DNA of 64,000 nucleotides from Pleomorphomonas sp. PLEO. GTDB taxonomy: Bacteria; Pseudomonadota; Alphaproteobacteria; Rhizobiales; Pleomorphomonadaceae. Shown piece after piece: positions 43,115 to 53,520 of this stretch (position 1 is its first letter; each line of letters starts with the position of its first letter). Location of the stretch: NCBI RefSeq assembly GCF_041320595.1, contig NZ_CP166625.1:4772001-4836000 (forward strand), given 5' to 3'. The notes below the pieces were generated by a model. It made no database searches and was not told the origin of the DNA. It saw only the letters and a program-made list of their open reading frames with translations. Both the position numbers and the translations under genes were made by a program.

Positions 43115-44057
43115 CGATCAACTCCGCAGCGGATTGCTGGCGGAACAGATCACGCAGTAACTGCGTCGCGGGCGGGCTCGCGGGGCGACGCAACACAAAT
43201 TGGTTGAAGCTCTCAATGAGCTCAATTCGAGGACTGCGGTCCGCTGCCAATCGCATCACACGCGCCAGCACCTCATCTTCAGGCATGCGGAAAACACGAC
43301 CGGGTGCGCCATGGCCAAAAGCAATTGAGGAAAGCGAAACGGTCTCTTCGAATTCGAAGGTGCTGTTCCACCAGTCGTGTAGACAATAGGCGAATAAAGC
43401 GTCGCTTATCATTGGTTTGGGATCAAGATCAAAAGCAAAGACTGGTTCGCGGCGACCCTGCGCGGTCTCTCTGTCGCCAGCGCGCGTGATCAGCCCGAGC
43501 GACGACAGGGGACTATCAATCCCTTCCTCGCCGCTGCCATTGCGGCCACGCAAATAGGTATGCAGCCAAACATCGAAATGCTGTCGAGCGCTGACACTCG
43601 ATAGCGGTCGGACAGCGCGCTCAGCTTCGCGTGCAAACGCGATCATGACTTCGGACGTAGTGAAAAACCGCTCGCTCCAGCGGTTGATCAGTAACTCCCA
43701 GGCGAAGAACGGATTTTCGCGTAGAGTGGAGATGTTCCAGTGGAGCAGCCAAAGCGTCTGTTCGTCCTCTAGGAACCGGTCATAGCCGCCGGGGCCAAGC
43801 AATGCCTCGCCAAGCGATGTCAGCGTCCACTTGCCGTCCTTACGGCTGGCGATTCCATAGGCCTCGATCCAAACTCGCAGCGATTCAACCATGTTCTTGC
43901 CAAGGCCTAACCGAACTACCCCATGCAAAGGATCGCTGAAAACGTCATCGCCCTCATGTACCGCTTGCGCAGCCTTGGGCAGCCACGCGGTCCGGAGCGC
44001 GAAGCTCTGGTGCCCGCCAAAGCGGTACATCTGAGAACCCGCCGCTACTTTGTTCAC
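43107..44057 (-). CDS. sspB: DUF4007-domain protein (SspB-like DNA nickase)
   Basis: A 316-residue protein of the DUF4007 family. It starts with FGGHQSFALRTAWLPKAAQA and has LGLGKNMVESLRVWIEAYGI and WTLTSLGEALLGPGGYDRFL in the first half, a region typical of the SspB subunit. In described Ssp systems SspB nicks the strand that SspCD then sulfurates. The start is GTG at 44,057 with GAAGGG upstream. It overlaps the C gene by 8 bp. It lies 80 bp downstream of an HNH gene on the same strand. Confidence 0.78.
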   Translation of the reverse strand: MNKVAAGSQMYRFGGHQSFALRTAWLPKAAQAVHEGDDVFSDPLHGVVRLGLGKNMVESLRVWIEAYGIASRKDGKWTLTSLGEALLGPGGYDRFLEDEQTLWLLHWNISTLRENPFFAWELLINRWSERFFTTSEVMIAFAREAERAVRPLSSVSARQHFDVWLHTYLRGRNGSGEEGIDSPLSSLGLITRAGDRETAQGRREPVFAFDLDPKPMISDALFAYCLHDWWNSTFEFEETVSLSSIAFGHGAPGRVFRMPEDEVLARVMRLAADRSPRIELIESFNQFVLRRPASPPATQLLRDLFRQQSAAELIDA

Positions 44058-44137
44058 GCTTTACCCTTCATTTTACACCTTAGTGACGTTAGCAGATTCT
44101 TTGCCTTGCCACCACCATCGGTGATAAATTCCGTGTA

Positions 44138-45286
44138 TCACGCGCTGTAGAGATATTGCCAATCTGTTGGAAATCCTTGGTTTACGGCGATTTGTGCGAG
44201 GGGGCGGACTACTTGTTGATAGCGGTCCTTAATCCGTTGCGGAGTAAGCTCGATGAGTTGCGACGGGTCGACGCCGAGAAATTCAGCATAGGTCTGGGCT
44301 AGACCGCGCGGAAGGCCGGGGCGGCGGAGAATGCCGGCATGCAACGTGGCGAGTCGCGGCAGATAAAGGTCGAGTGCCGGAAGGTGGTCGGATTTGTTGC
44401 GGTTCACCTCAGGCGCGGTTGGTGCCAGATTCCAAAATTCATTATGGACTACGAACGACCAGGGCAAGAAATGATCAACCTCGAAACGGTCGTCGAGCGT
44501 CTTGCCGCTGAATATGTCCGCTAATGCCACCTCGGCATCATGAGCGATGATCTCAGCCCACCACGTATGAGCCAAGCCAAGCGAGCGACGGCGCGGCAGC
44601 TCGAGCTTGTTGACGATGCCGGGAACATTTGGGTTGCGCGTCTGAAGGTACCGCGTGAGCTGCTGCTCGGCGAAGCCGATTACAAGCGTTCGGTTCGCCT
44701 CAAGCCAATCGCGCCAGCCTGGAGCGAGCTCCACCAGTATCGCATCGCGCGTTTCGATTAGCCGGTAGGGGCCACTGTCAGCTCGGCCAAAGGCATTATC
44801 CGAGACTGCCACGAGTTCGCGCGAGCCGCGTCGATCGTATGGGGTTGCGCGTGCCGCCTGAGGGAACCAACTGCCCAAGAAGCGGCCGGGCACAAAGCGG
44901 GCAAGCTCGTCAACCCAATCGTGGAGTGCCGGCCAAGCGTTGAGTGCTCGAGAGAGCTGCGCGGCCGAAGTTTGCCCCTGCAGGCCCGAACTAGCATGGA
45001 GCGCGCGCACGCAGTCCTGCAGTCGGTCGACCTTGCCCAACGACAAACGGAAAAGAGCTACTGCCGCCCATGCGCGGGTGATCATCGCCTTTACCAACTG
45101 GGCTGTAGGCAATGGCCGATCAAATTCCGGCAGCAGATCAACGATCGCAAGCAACCAGAAGAATTTATACGAGGAGGTTGTGTCGCGGAATACGGCCCCG
45201 AGCACGCCCGTGCGTAGCGCGGGAGAGGATACCGGGCCGGATCGCTGGGTTTCCAGGGAGGTAGGATGCGTGTCAGTCTCTGACAT
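44138..45286 (-). CDS. HNH endonuclease-domain protein, possible accessory of the Ssp locus
   Basis: A 382-residue protein. The first 250 residues have no motif I recognise. The C-terminal third holds an HNH core: DDRFEVDHFLPWSFVVHNEF, then NLAPTAPEVNRNKSDHLP. It lacks the DUF262 GTPase part expected in SspE, so it is not a standard SspE. It has the same direction as, and lies 80 bp before, the DUF4007 gene; it is a plausible first gene of the defence operon. The start is uncertain: ATG 45,286 or GTG 45,319, neither with a strong ribosome site. Confidence 0.7.
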   Translation of the reverse strand: MSETDTHPTSLETQRSGPVSSPALRTGVLGAVFRDTTSSYKFFWLLAIVDLLPEFDRPLPTAQLVKAMITRAWAAVALFRLSLGKVDRLQDCVRALHASSGLQGQTSAAQLSRALNAWPALHDWVDELARFVPGRFLGSWFPQAARATPYDRRGSRELVAVSDNAFGRADSGPYRLIETRDAILVELAPGWRDWLEANRTLVIGFAEQQLTRYLQTRNPNVPGIVNKLELPRRRSLGLAHTWWAEIIAHDAEVALADIFSGKTLDDRFEVDHFLPWSFVVHNEFWNLAPTAPEVNRNKSDHLPALDLYLPRLATLHAGILRRPGLPRGLAQTYAEFLGVDPSQLIELTPQRIKDRYQQVVRPLAQIAVNQGFPTDWQYLYSA

Positions 45287-45550
45287 CAGTTGAACCGTGC
45301 AAGCAAGTGGACGTTCCACCTGGAATCGAAGCGTTCCCCGTAAGCGATATCAGGGCCGAAGGGCGCCTTGCGAAAGCTAGTGTCTTAACTATCTGTCACG
45401 CGTTATCCGTATTATCTGATTCGATCCAAGCCCATTTATGGCAAAAAACCATAGGCAGGGCTCGGGTTTGGGCTGCAAACGTTGTGAGCCGAGTTCTGGA
45501 GGTTAGGCGGTGAATTTGTCGTTACGGGCAACACAGGTCGGGAAAGTGTG

Positions 45551-46171
45551 ATGATCGATCGCGATACTCAGCGTTTCTATAAAGAAAACGCTCTCGATTA
45601 CTCGCGATCGACGTCCGCTCGCTCGATGGACCATGCGCTTATACCCTTCTCCAAATTTGTGAAACCCGGCGGCGCAGTAATCGATCTTGGCTGCGGAAGC
45701 GGGCGCGATTTGACCTCGCTTCTTCGGCTGGGCTTCAGACCGATTGGTCTCGACGTATCCAAAGAACTTGCTGAGATCGCAGCTGGGGTGTCACACTGCC
45801 CAGTCGTCATCGGAGACTTGAGTTCCCTTCCCTTTGCGGCGGCCTCCTTCGACGCTGCGTGGGCATCTGCCTCATTACTTCACTTGGGGGCTCGAGAGTT
45901 ATCCCCGGCTCTTCTGGAAGTGGCTCGAATTGTTAGACCGCTCGGCGTCTTCTTTAGCTCTGTCAAAGCGGGCCGGGGCAGCTTCCGAGATGTCGACGGT
46001 CGGTTATTTACCTACTACGAGGAGGATGAATGGAGAGGCCGGATCGAAGAAGCAGGATTTGCCGTACTGGACCTGAAGGTAGGTGCGCAAATCACTGAAC
46101 CCAGCGATAATAGTACATGGATTAGCTGTTTGGCAAAACGCAACAGCGATGCTTACGGGAGGGGTGAATGA
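45551..46171 (+). CDS. Class I SAM-dependent methyltransferase
   Basis: A 206-residue protein of the small-molecule methyltransferase type. The SAM motif I is VIDLGCGSGRDL near residue 45, followed by GLDVSKELAEIA, GDLSSLPFAAASFDAAWASA (motifs II and III region) and LEVARIVRPLGVFFSS. It is divergent from the HNH gene across a 260-bp gap without a visible gene. It overlaps the next gene by ATGA, so the two are probably cotranscribed. Its substrate is unknown, and it does not resemble a DNA base methylase (no catalytic PPY/PC motifs). Confidence 0.8.
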   Translation: MIDRDTQRFYKENALDYSRSTSARSMDHALIPFSKFVKPGGAVIDLGCGSGRDLTSLLRLGFRPIGLDVSKELAEIAAGVSHCPVVIGDLSSLPFAAASFDAAWASASLLHLGARELSPALLEVARIVRPLGVFFSSVKAGRGSFRDVDGRLFTYYEEDEWRGRIEEAGFAVLDLKVGAQITEPSDNSTWISCLAKRNSDAYGRGE

Positions 46172-47028
46172 GATTGCTAGCGTTGGTGATTGCGAGCATC
46201 TTGACCTTCTCAGGAGACGTCCTCGCTCAGACCGCCCAGACGCCCGATAACACACTCGCCGTAACGCAACAGCGACCGGATACTAGCAAGGATAATCGCC
46301 CGCAGATCGATACGGCTACAACAGGACAGCAGCCACAGATCGTGCCCATTGAGCAGACAAATGCGTCGCAAAAAGAGAACGCGCCGCCCAAACCTTGGTG
46401 GGAGCCATTACTCCAGCCAATCGTGGCTGCGTTAGCCGGTTTGAGCGGTGCGCTAATAGGCGCATGGGTTGGGCGCTCCAATACTGTTGCCAGCATTAAT
46501 CAGAAGGCTAACGAACTAGAAATCAAAGAAATTCAGACCAGACTCAATGAATTCTATGGGCGTTTTCAGCAGGTCGCTGACGAGAACCATCTAATCGCGC
46601 GTGAGTTCAAGGCCCACCACGGTGATCCTGCCATGCGCACATTATTGAGGCTCCTAGACCCGGTATGGCGCGAGACTCTATCGCCGTCCGACGAGGCTAT
46701 TGTGAAAAGTCTAGTAGACAACGGAAATGTACTGCGGACACTAATTCGGGAGAAATCGGGGCTCGTTGATGCCGCGATTTTACCTTACCTATCGCGGGCG
46801 GCTTTGCATTTTTCGATGCTTGAGCTTGCTAAGGAAGGAAAGCTGGATAATGAACCGCTCCGTTTTGAAAGGTTCGTGTACCCGAAGGTACTCGACGAGG
46901 TTCTTGTGCTCGAAATGGGACGACTAAACTGCCGCATTCGGAAACTTGTAGAAAACAGCAGCGCAGCGCATCCTCCGCTGGAAAGTCTCAAAATACCTGA
47001 TCGGCTTGCGCTGCCTGACTGGGTTTAG
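46168..47028 (+). CDS. Predicted membrane/exported protein of unknown function
   Basis: A 286-residue protein that I do not recognise. It begins with a signal-peptide-like MRLLALVIASILTFSGDVLA. A Gln/Thr/Pro-rich linker to about residue 70 follows, then a transmembrane helix (PIVAALAGLSGALIGAWVG, residues about 78-98), a coiled-coil-like stretch (NQKANELEIKEIQTRLNEF) and a helical C-terminal domain of about 160 residues. It is translationally coupled to the methyltransferase (ATGA), with GGAGGGG upstream. An IS5-family element is inserted exactly at its stop codon, without truncating the protein. Confidence 0.65.
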   Translation: MRLLALVIASILTFSGDVLAQTAQTPDNTLAVTQQRPDTSKDNRPQIDTATTGQQPQIVPIEQTNASQKENAPPKPWWEPLLQPIVAALAGLSGALIGAWVGRSNTVASINQKANELEIKEIQTRLNEFYGRFQQVADENHLIAREFKAHHGDPAMRTLLRLLDPVWRETLSPSDEAIVKSLVDNGNVLRTLIREKSGLVDAAILPYLSRAALHFSMLELAKEGKLDNEPLRFERFVYPKVLDEVLVLEMGRLNCRIRKLVENSSAAHPPLESLKIPDRLALPDWV

Positions 47029-47369
47029 CAGGCTGTTGAAGAAGTCACCCGAATGGCTTTGAGGGTGGCTTGGTCGCCGTTGTGATAGGCGAAGGTGACC
47101 TCGATGGAGCCATCGTCGAGCAATTCGGCGTCACCGTCGCCGGTGACCTCGTCCATTTCGTCTGATCCGGCCCATGTGAAGACGACCATCGAGCGGCTGC
47201 AGCCGAGTTCGAGGTTGGCCTGCATGGCGCCGAAGGCGATTTCGCCACGGCTGTTGGCCCCGATGGTGATTGTGGCCGGGCCACACAGATCGAGATAATC
47301 GCGATCCCAGATGTCGGCTTCGATGATGCGCCAGCGGCCGATCAACTGGCAGTCCGTTGGCACGCTCAT
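47025..47369 (-). CDS. IS passenger protein of unknown function
   Basis: A 114-residue protein starting MSVPTDCQLIGRWRIIEADI and containing FTWAGSDEMDEVTGDG and FAYHNGDQATLKA. It looks like a small beta-rich protein. It overlaps the transposase stop codon by ATGA, so it is translationally coupled inside the element. Its last codons are made of the terminal inverted repeat, and its TAA stop is the target-site duplication. The family is common in databases as hypothetical; a role in transposition is not known. Confidence 0.65.
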   Translation of the reverse strand: MSVPTDCQLIGRWRIIEADIWDRDYLDLCGPATITIGANSRGEIAFGAMQANLELGCSRSMVVFTWAGSDEMDEVTGDGDAELLDDGSIEVTFAYHNGDQATLKAIRVTSSTAC

Positions 47370-48535
47370 GTGGGTACCGCCAGGAGTTTGGGCAACCGCA
47401 CCAGATTGTAGGCGGCGGCACAGAAGGTGAAGGCCCATCCGACGCGGTCGATGCCCCGGAACCTGGTCTTGCGCTGCCCGCCGATCGTCTTGATCCAGCC
47501 AAAGGCTTCCTCGATGCGCTTGCGAATGCGCAGGCTGACACCATAACCCTCATGCCGTGTCGTGCGCCCGTCGATGGCCGAGCTTCGCCCGCTGGTATTC
47601 CGGGCCACGTGCGGCGTCACGTTCATCGACCGCAACTCGTTGACGAAGTCCTCGCTATCGTAGGCCTTATCGGCACCCAGCGTGATCGCCTCCGGCCGGT
47701 CGGCACGCAGTTCGACCATGCAAAGGCCCGCCACCCGTTCGGCATGGCCATCGGCTTGGGTCAGGCTGGCATCGACCAGAAGACCGTGGCGGTTCTCCAT
47801 CAAGCCGTGCCCCATGAAGCACAGCTTCGCCTCCTTGCCTTTGCCCTTCTTGTAGAGCCGCGCCTCCGGATCGGTGGTGGAGACATGGGTATCATTGGTC
47901 CGCTTGTGCCCATGAAAATCGGCTTCGGCATTGCGGCCACCACCACCCGAAGGCGGCGTGTCCGATCCGTCTCTGGGCCTAACGCTCTTCATCGAGGCCC
48001 ACGCCTCGATCAGCGTCCCGTCGACCGAGAAGTGATCGGTGGACAGAAGCTTGTTCACCTTGGGCTGCGCCAGAACCGCCCTGAGGAACTTCGCCGCGAC
48101 GGCCCCTGCCAGCAACCGGTCGCGGTTCTTGGAGAACGCCGAATGATCCCAGGCCGCATCGTCCACGCCGATCCCGACGAACCAGCGGAACAAAAGGTCG
48201 TATTCCAGCCGCTCCATCAAAAGCCGCTCCGAGCGGATCGAATAGAAGGCCTGCAACAGCATCGCCCGCAACAGCTTCTCCGGCGGGATAGAGGGCCGCC
48301 CGATCGGCGAGTAAAGCGCTGCAAAATCTGCTGCCAGGCTCGTCAGGGCCGCGTTCACGATCTCCCGGATCACCCGCAGCGGATGATCCCGCCGAACCCG
48401 CGCCTCAAGATCGACATAGCTGAAAAGCTCGCCGCTCCGCTCGTCTCCACCCCGCATCCACCACCCTCCAAATCACCGTTCGGACAGAGTGAATCATGCC
48501 AGTATTGACGAGGCGAGGCCTTTTTCAACAGCCTG
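47029..48535 (-). mobile_element. IS5-family insertion sequence, 1507 bp
   Basis: The terminal inverted repeats are CAGGCTGTTGAA (47,029-47,040) and TTCAACAGCCTG (48,524-48,535), extending imperfectly inward. A 4-bp target duplication TTAG lies at 47,025-47,028 and 48,536-48,539, fitting the YTAR preference of IS5-type elements. The element carries an intact transposase and a passenger ORF, so it looks recent and possibly active. Confidence 0.85.
47366..48457 (-). CDS. IS5-family transposase
   Basis: A 363-residue DDE transposase, full length. The N-terminal helical domain contains DHPLRVIREIVNAAL and GRPSIPPEKLLRAMLLQAFY. Catalytic Asp candidates are in FSVDGTLIEAWAS and ITLGADKAYDSEDFV, and the C-terminal glutamate region is RIRKRIEEAFGWIKTIGGQR. 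It has no frameshift or stop and probably mobilises the surrounding 1.5-kb element. Confidence 0.92.
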   Translation of the reverse strand: MRGGDERSGELFSYVDLEARVRRDHPLRVIREIVNAALTSLAADFAALYSPIGRPSIPPEKLLRAMLLQAFYSIRSERLLMERLEYDLLFRWFVGIGVDDAAWDHSAFSKNRDRLLAGAVAAKFLRAVLAQPKVNKLLSTDHFSVDGTLIEAWASMKSVRPRDGSDTPPSGGGGRNAEADFHGHKRTNDTHVSTTDPEARLYKKGKGKEAKLCFMGHGLMENRHGLLVDASLTQADGHAERVAGLCMVELRADRPEAITLGADKAYDSEDFVNELRSMNVTPHVARNTSGRSSAIDGRTTRHEGYGVSLRIRKRIEEAFGWIKTIGGQRKTRFRGIDRVGWAFTFCAAAYNLVRLPKLLAVPT

Positions 48536-48539
48536 TTAG

Positions 48540-48906
48540 GACGGAGTCCTACGGCAGCGAGCGGCTGTGGGTCGAGTTTGCTTCTGATAGAATTGTCACC
48601 CTACAAAACCCGTGAGGGCGATCTGGCGAACAATGTCCACGGTCATCGCGTATTTTTCGCTCTCCGCAGCCAAACGCGATACGCTATTGTGCCCTCGACC
48701 TTCCCTGACAGAGAGATCATATTGGGAGCGCTGCACAGAGGCTCAAATGTGCCGGGAGTGGAATTCTCATAGGTCATTTCGCTATGCCAGCGTATCCCAT
48801 TCTGCGCTGGCGCTTTCGGGTGCACGCGCATCTATTCCCATTACCACCGACTATTTCTCTTTGAATTCAGTTGCTTGTCTTCCATCCCGCATGAATCGTG
48901 CGGGGT
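48540..48906. other. Intergenic stretch between IS element and recombinase operon
   Basis: No supported gene. Short open frames on either strand have no ribosome site or recognisable family. The region presumably contains the promoter of the small gene and recombinase that follow. Confidence 0.5.
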
Positions 48907-49125
48907 ATGAACCCACAGCCCCGCAAATCGAAGGTGACGATTACGCGACGCGAGCGCGAAGAGTTGCTCGAAGCGATGCTTACCGACACGCCGGAACTCA
49001 CCTTCACACCGCGCGGCGATCCGGACCCGCGCCTCGTCCGACTTGCCCGCCTGCTCGGCCGGCAGCTGGCGCGTCAAACCTTCGAGGCGCAGAGAACCAA
49101 GCGGAGCTCGGACGGCTCCCGCTGA
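48907..49125 (+). CDS. Small basic protein preceding the recombinase
   Basis: A 72-residue charged protein (MNPQPRKSKVTITRREREEL, later RLVRLARLLGRQLARQTFE). It is rich in Arg and ends 13 bp before the recombinase start, so it is probably cotranscribed. It could be an excision/control accessory by position only. An in-frame GTG at 48,898 is an alternative start. Confidence 0.55.
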   Translation: MNPQPRKSKVTITRREREELLEAMLTDTPELTFTPRGDPDPRLVRLARLLGRQLARQTFEAQRTKRSSDGSR

Positions 49126-49138
49126 GGAGAGACGTTCC

Positions 49139-50827
<1,689 letters not shown>

Positions 50828-51164
50828 TCACGCGCCGTGTTTGCGGCGACGGGCGGTATATAGCGAGTTGCCGGAGAAAGGGAAACCCCTTGCCGGCTTT
50901 TTTTTGGAGTTTTGTGCCAAGCCCCCCAAAGTCCTTCCAAGAAGGCAGAGAAAACCGCCATTTCTTGAGACCCGAAGACAGAATAAAAATCCGAAGGCTC
51001 CGACAAAGCGACCCCAAAATTGACGATGGGATCAGGCTATATCTGTCCGCGCCCTGACACCTCTCATTGAGCGAGACTTGGCTTGCTGCCTCGTCTGTCC
51101 GGCAGAATACCTGGACTTTCCGGGGCAACGGCGGTTTTCCTCGAGAAAGCCATGCCGGCGATCC
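50828..51164. other. Intergenic region with probable tRNA promoter
   Basis: No gene is supported. On the minus strand TATATA (50,857-50,862) lies about 30 nt before the tRNA and may be its -10 box; the -35 is poorly defined. The remainder holds nothing I can identify. Confidence 0.4.
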
Positions 51165-52676
51165 TCAATCTCCGGGAATCTCTGGGCGCCCTTTGGCAAG
51201 CACCTCACGCACCGCCGCCACGATTTCGTCGGCAATCGATCCTCGACCGGCGATTCGTCCCGCCTCGCCATGCATCCATGCCGCAAGCGCGGTCGCCTCG
51301 AAGGCCGGGCGCCCCCCAGCCAGCAAACCGCCGATGATCCCCGCCAGAACGTCGCCCGAACCAGCCGTAGCGAGAGTCGCCGTCGCGTTCTCATTGATCA
51401 CCGCGCGGCCATCCGGATGGGCGATCACCGTGTCCGCACCCTTGAGAAGCACGACAGCGCCAGACTGCGCAGCCGCCGCTCGAGCGCGGTCTAGCTTGGA
51501 ACCGCCGATATCAGGAAAGAGGCGGGCAAACTCGCCCTCGTGCGGTGTGAGAACAACGCCGACCTTGCGAGCTTTCATCAGAGCAAAAGCCTCGTCCGGA
51601 CGGCGCGAGGCCTGAGTGATGGCATCGGCATCGAGTACCAACGCCACATTCCCCTCAAGCGCGGCGCGGATCGCCAGCCACACTTCATCGCCAAGACCGA
51701 GACCAGGCCCCAGCACCGCCGAACGCAGACGCGGTTCGGCAAGGAGCGTCGCAAGGACCGTCATGTCGGCGGCTAGCTTGACGACGAAAGCCGCTCGCCA
51801 GGCGGCGACCGTGGCAATGGCGTCCGGAGGCGTTGCCACGGTGACGATGCCGGCCCCTGCCCGGAGCGCCGCTTCGGCCGCCAGGCGGGCAGCACCGCAG
51901 GAGGTGAGAGGTCCCGATGCCACCAATGCCGCGCCGCGGCTGTACTTGTGACTGTCGACAGCGGAGTCCGGCCAGCATCCGGTCCATACTGCCGGCCCAT
52001 TGGCGGCCGTCATCGGGCCAATTTCCGCCAGCACCTCGGAACCGATCCCGATCTGAGCGAGCCGTACCCGACCACAATGCGTCCGTCCGGGCAGGAGCAG
52101 ATGCCCGGGCTTGCGGCGGAAGAAGGTGACGGTTTCATCGGCAACGACCGCCGTTCCCCTTATCTCGCCGGTACGGCCGTCGATGCCGCTCGGCAGATCG
52201 ACGGCGTAAACGCGAGCCCCCTCGACACGGGCGGCATTGACGGCGGCGATCAGCTCGGCATCGCGGCCGGAAACGTCGCGGCTGAGGCCGGCGCCATAGA
52301 GCGCGTCGACAATCACCGCCGCGTCATCGAACAGGTCTGGCGTCGCCGGAAGCGTTTCGCCGCGCCAAGCTCGTTCGGCACCAGCGGCATCGCCCTTCAA
52401 ATCACGAGCGGTCATCCCCTCCGGCAAGGCGAGAGCGACACGCACGATGAAGCCGCGCTGTTTGAGGACTCGGGCGATGACGAAGCCGTCGCCGCCGTTG
52501 TTGCCCATTCCGCATAGCACGACGGCGCGGGTACCCTGGCTGAAGCGCGCGCAGATGACGTCGGTGACGGCGTAGCCCGCGCTCTCCATCAGCCGTTCAC
52601 CGGGAACACCGCCGGCAATGGTCAGAGCGTCAGCTCGGCCCATCTCGGCCGGGGTGAGCAGTAGTTCGCCATGCAT
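51165..52676 (-). CDS. nnr: Bifunctional NAD(P)H-hydrate epimerase / ADP-dependent dehydratase
   Basis: A 503-residue metabolite-repair enzyme with both halves. The N-terminal YjeF_N epimerase (residues 1-210) shows LCGMGNNGGDGFVIARVL and AVDLPSGIDGRTGEI. The C-terminal carbohydrate-kinase-like dehydratase (225-500) shows VVLTPHEGEFARLFPDIGG, VVLLKGADTVIAHPDG and ATAGSGDVLAGIIGGLLA. It repairs hydrated NADH/NADPH using ADP. GAGGGAG precedes the ATG. It is transcribed divergently from glnB. It is the first conserved chromosomal gene right of the island. Confidence 0.95.
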   Translation of the reverse strand: MHGELLLTPAEMGRADALTIAGGVPGERLMESAGYAVTDVICARFSQGTRAVVLCGMGNNGGDGFVIARVLKQRGFIVRVALALPEGMTARDLKGDAAGAERAWRGETLPATPDLFDDAAVIVDALYGAGLSRDVSGRDAELIAAVNAARVEGARVYAVDLPSGIDGRTGEIRGTAVVADETVTFFRRKPGHLLLPGRTHCGRVRLAQIGIGSEVLAEIGPMTAANGPAVWTGCWPDSAVDSHKYSRGAALVASGPLTSCGAARLAAEAALRAGAGIVTVATPPDAIATVAAWRAAFVVKLAADMTVLATLLAEPRLRSAVLGPGLGLGDEVWLAIRAALEGNVALVLDADAITQASRRPDEAFALMKARKVGVVLTPHEGEFARLFPDIGGSKLDRARAAAAQSGAVVLLKGADTVIAHPDGRAVINENATATLATAGSGDVLAGIIGGLLAGGRPAFEATALAAWMHGEAGRIAGRGSIADEIVAAVREVLAKGRPEIPGD

Positions 52677-52964
52677 CCGGTTCGCTCCCTCGACTTTTTG
52701 AGCCCATCGCTCCGTCTATCGACAGCCGCTTTCCGTCTACACCCTTGGGCGGAATGCGACAAATGCGGTGTGGAACTGCGGTTGGAGGAGCCCCGACAAC
52801 CGACCTCGAACCATTGAAGATTCACCTAACCGCCCAGCACTCTGCTCAATTGGACTCCAGTTGCATAATATTTAGGCCGCTCCGTTGGGCATTCCTCGAT
52901 ATGTTTGTCGCTCACCGCTCGGTGGTCGCCTCATTTTTCGCCAGGAACCGGCAGGGGACGGAAC

Positions 52965-52980
52965 TGGCACGTCGAATGCT
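52965..52980 (+). promoter_or_regulatory. Sigma-54 (RpoN) promoter of glnB-glnA
   Basis: TGGCACGTCGAATGCT has the -24 GG and -12 GC with the required 10-bp spacing and matches TGGCACG-N4-TTGCT except one base. It lies 79 bp before the glnB start. That fits nitrogen-controlled transcription by RpoN and NtrC, established for glnBA in alphaproteobacteria. The rest of the 382-bp gap after nnr holds no gene. Confidence 0.7.
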
Positions 52981-52983
52981 TGA

Positions 52984-53397
<414 letters not shown>

Positions 53398-53520
53398 CGC
53401 GGTGCCCGGATTCCGGGCCGGCAGCAAAGAACGATACAGAGAAATTGGGGGATCCCGGCGGATCATACATTCGGCCGTGAAGCACCCCACAAGACCAGAA
53501 AACCCTGAAAGGAAGGGCAA

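Noticed and set aside
29021-44057. BREX type 4 or classical Dnd locus
   Set aside because: BREX 4 needs PglZ and BrxL, and Dnd needs DndB, DndD and DndE; none is present. DUF4007 next to the large ATPase and PP-loop genes fits Ssp better.
44138-45286. HNH gene as SspE
   Set aside because: No DUF262 GTPase-like N-terminal part is visible, so only an HNH-domain call is justified.
48578-48772. 64-codon plus-strand frame after the IS5 element
   Set aside because: No ribosome site, family or context; likely non-coding.
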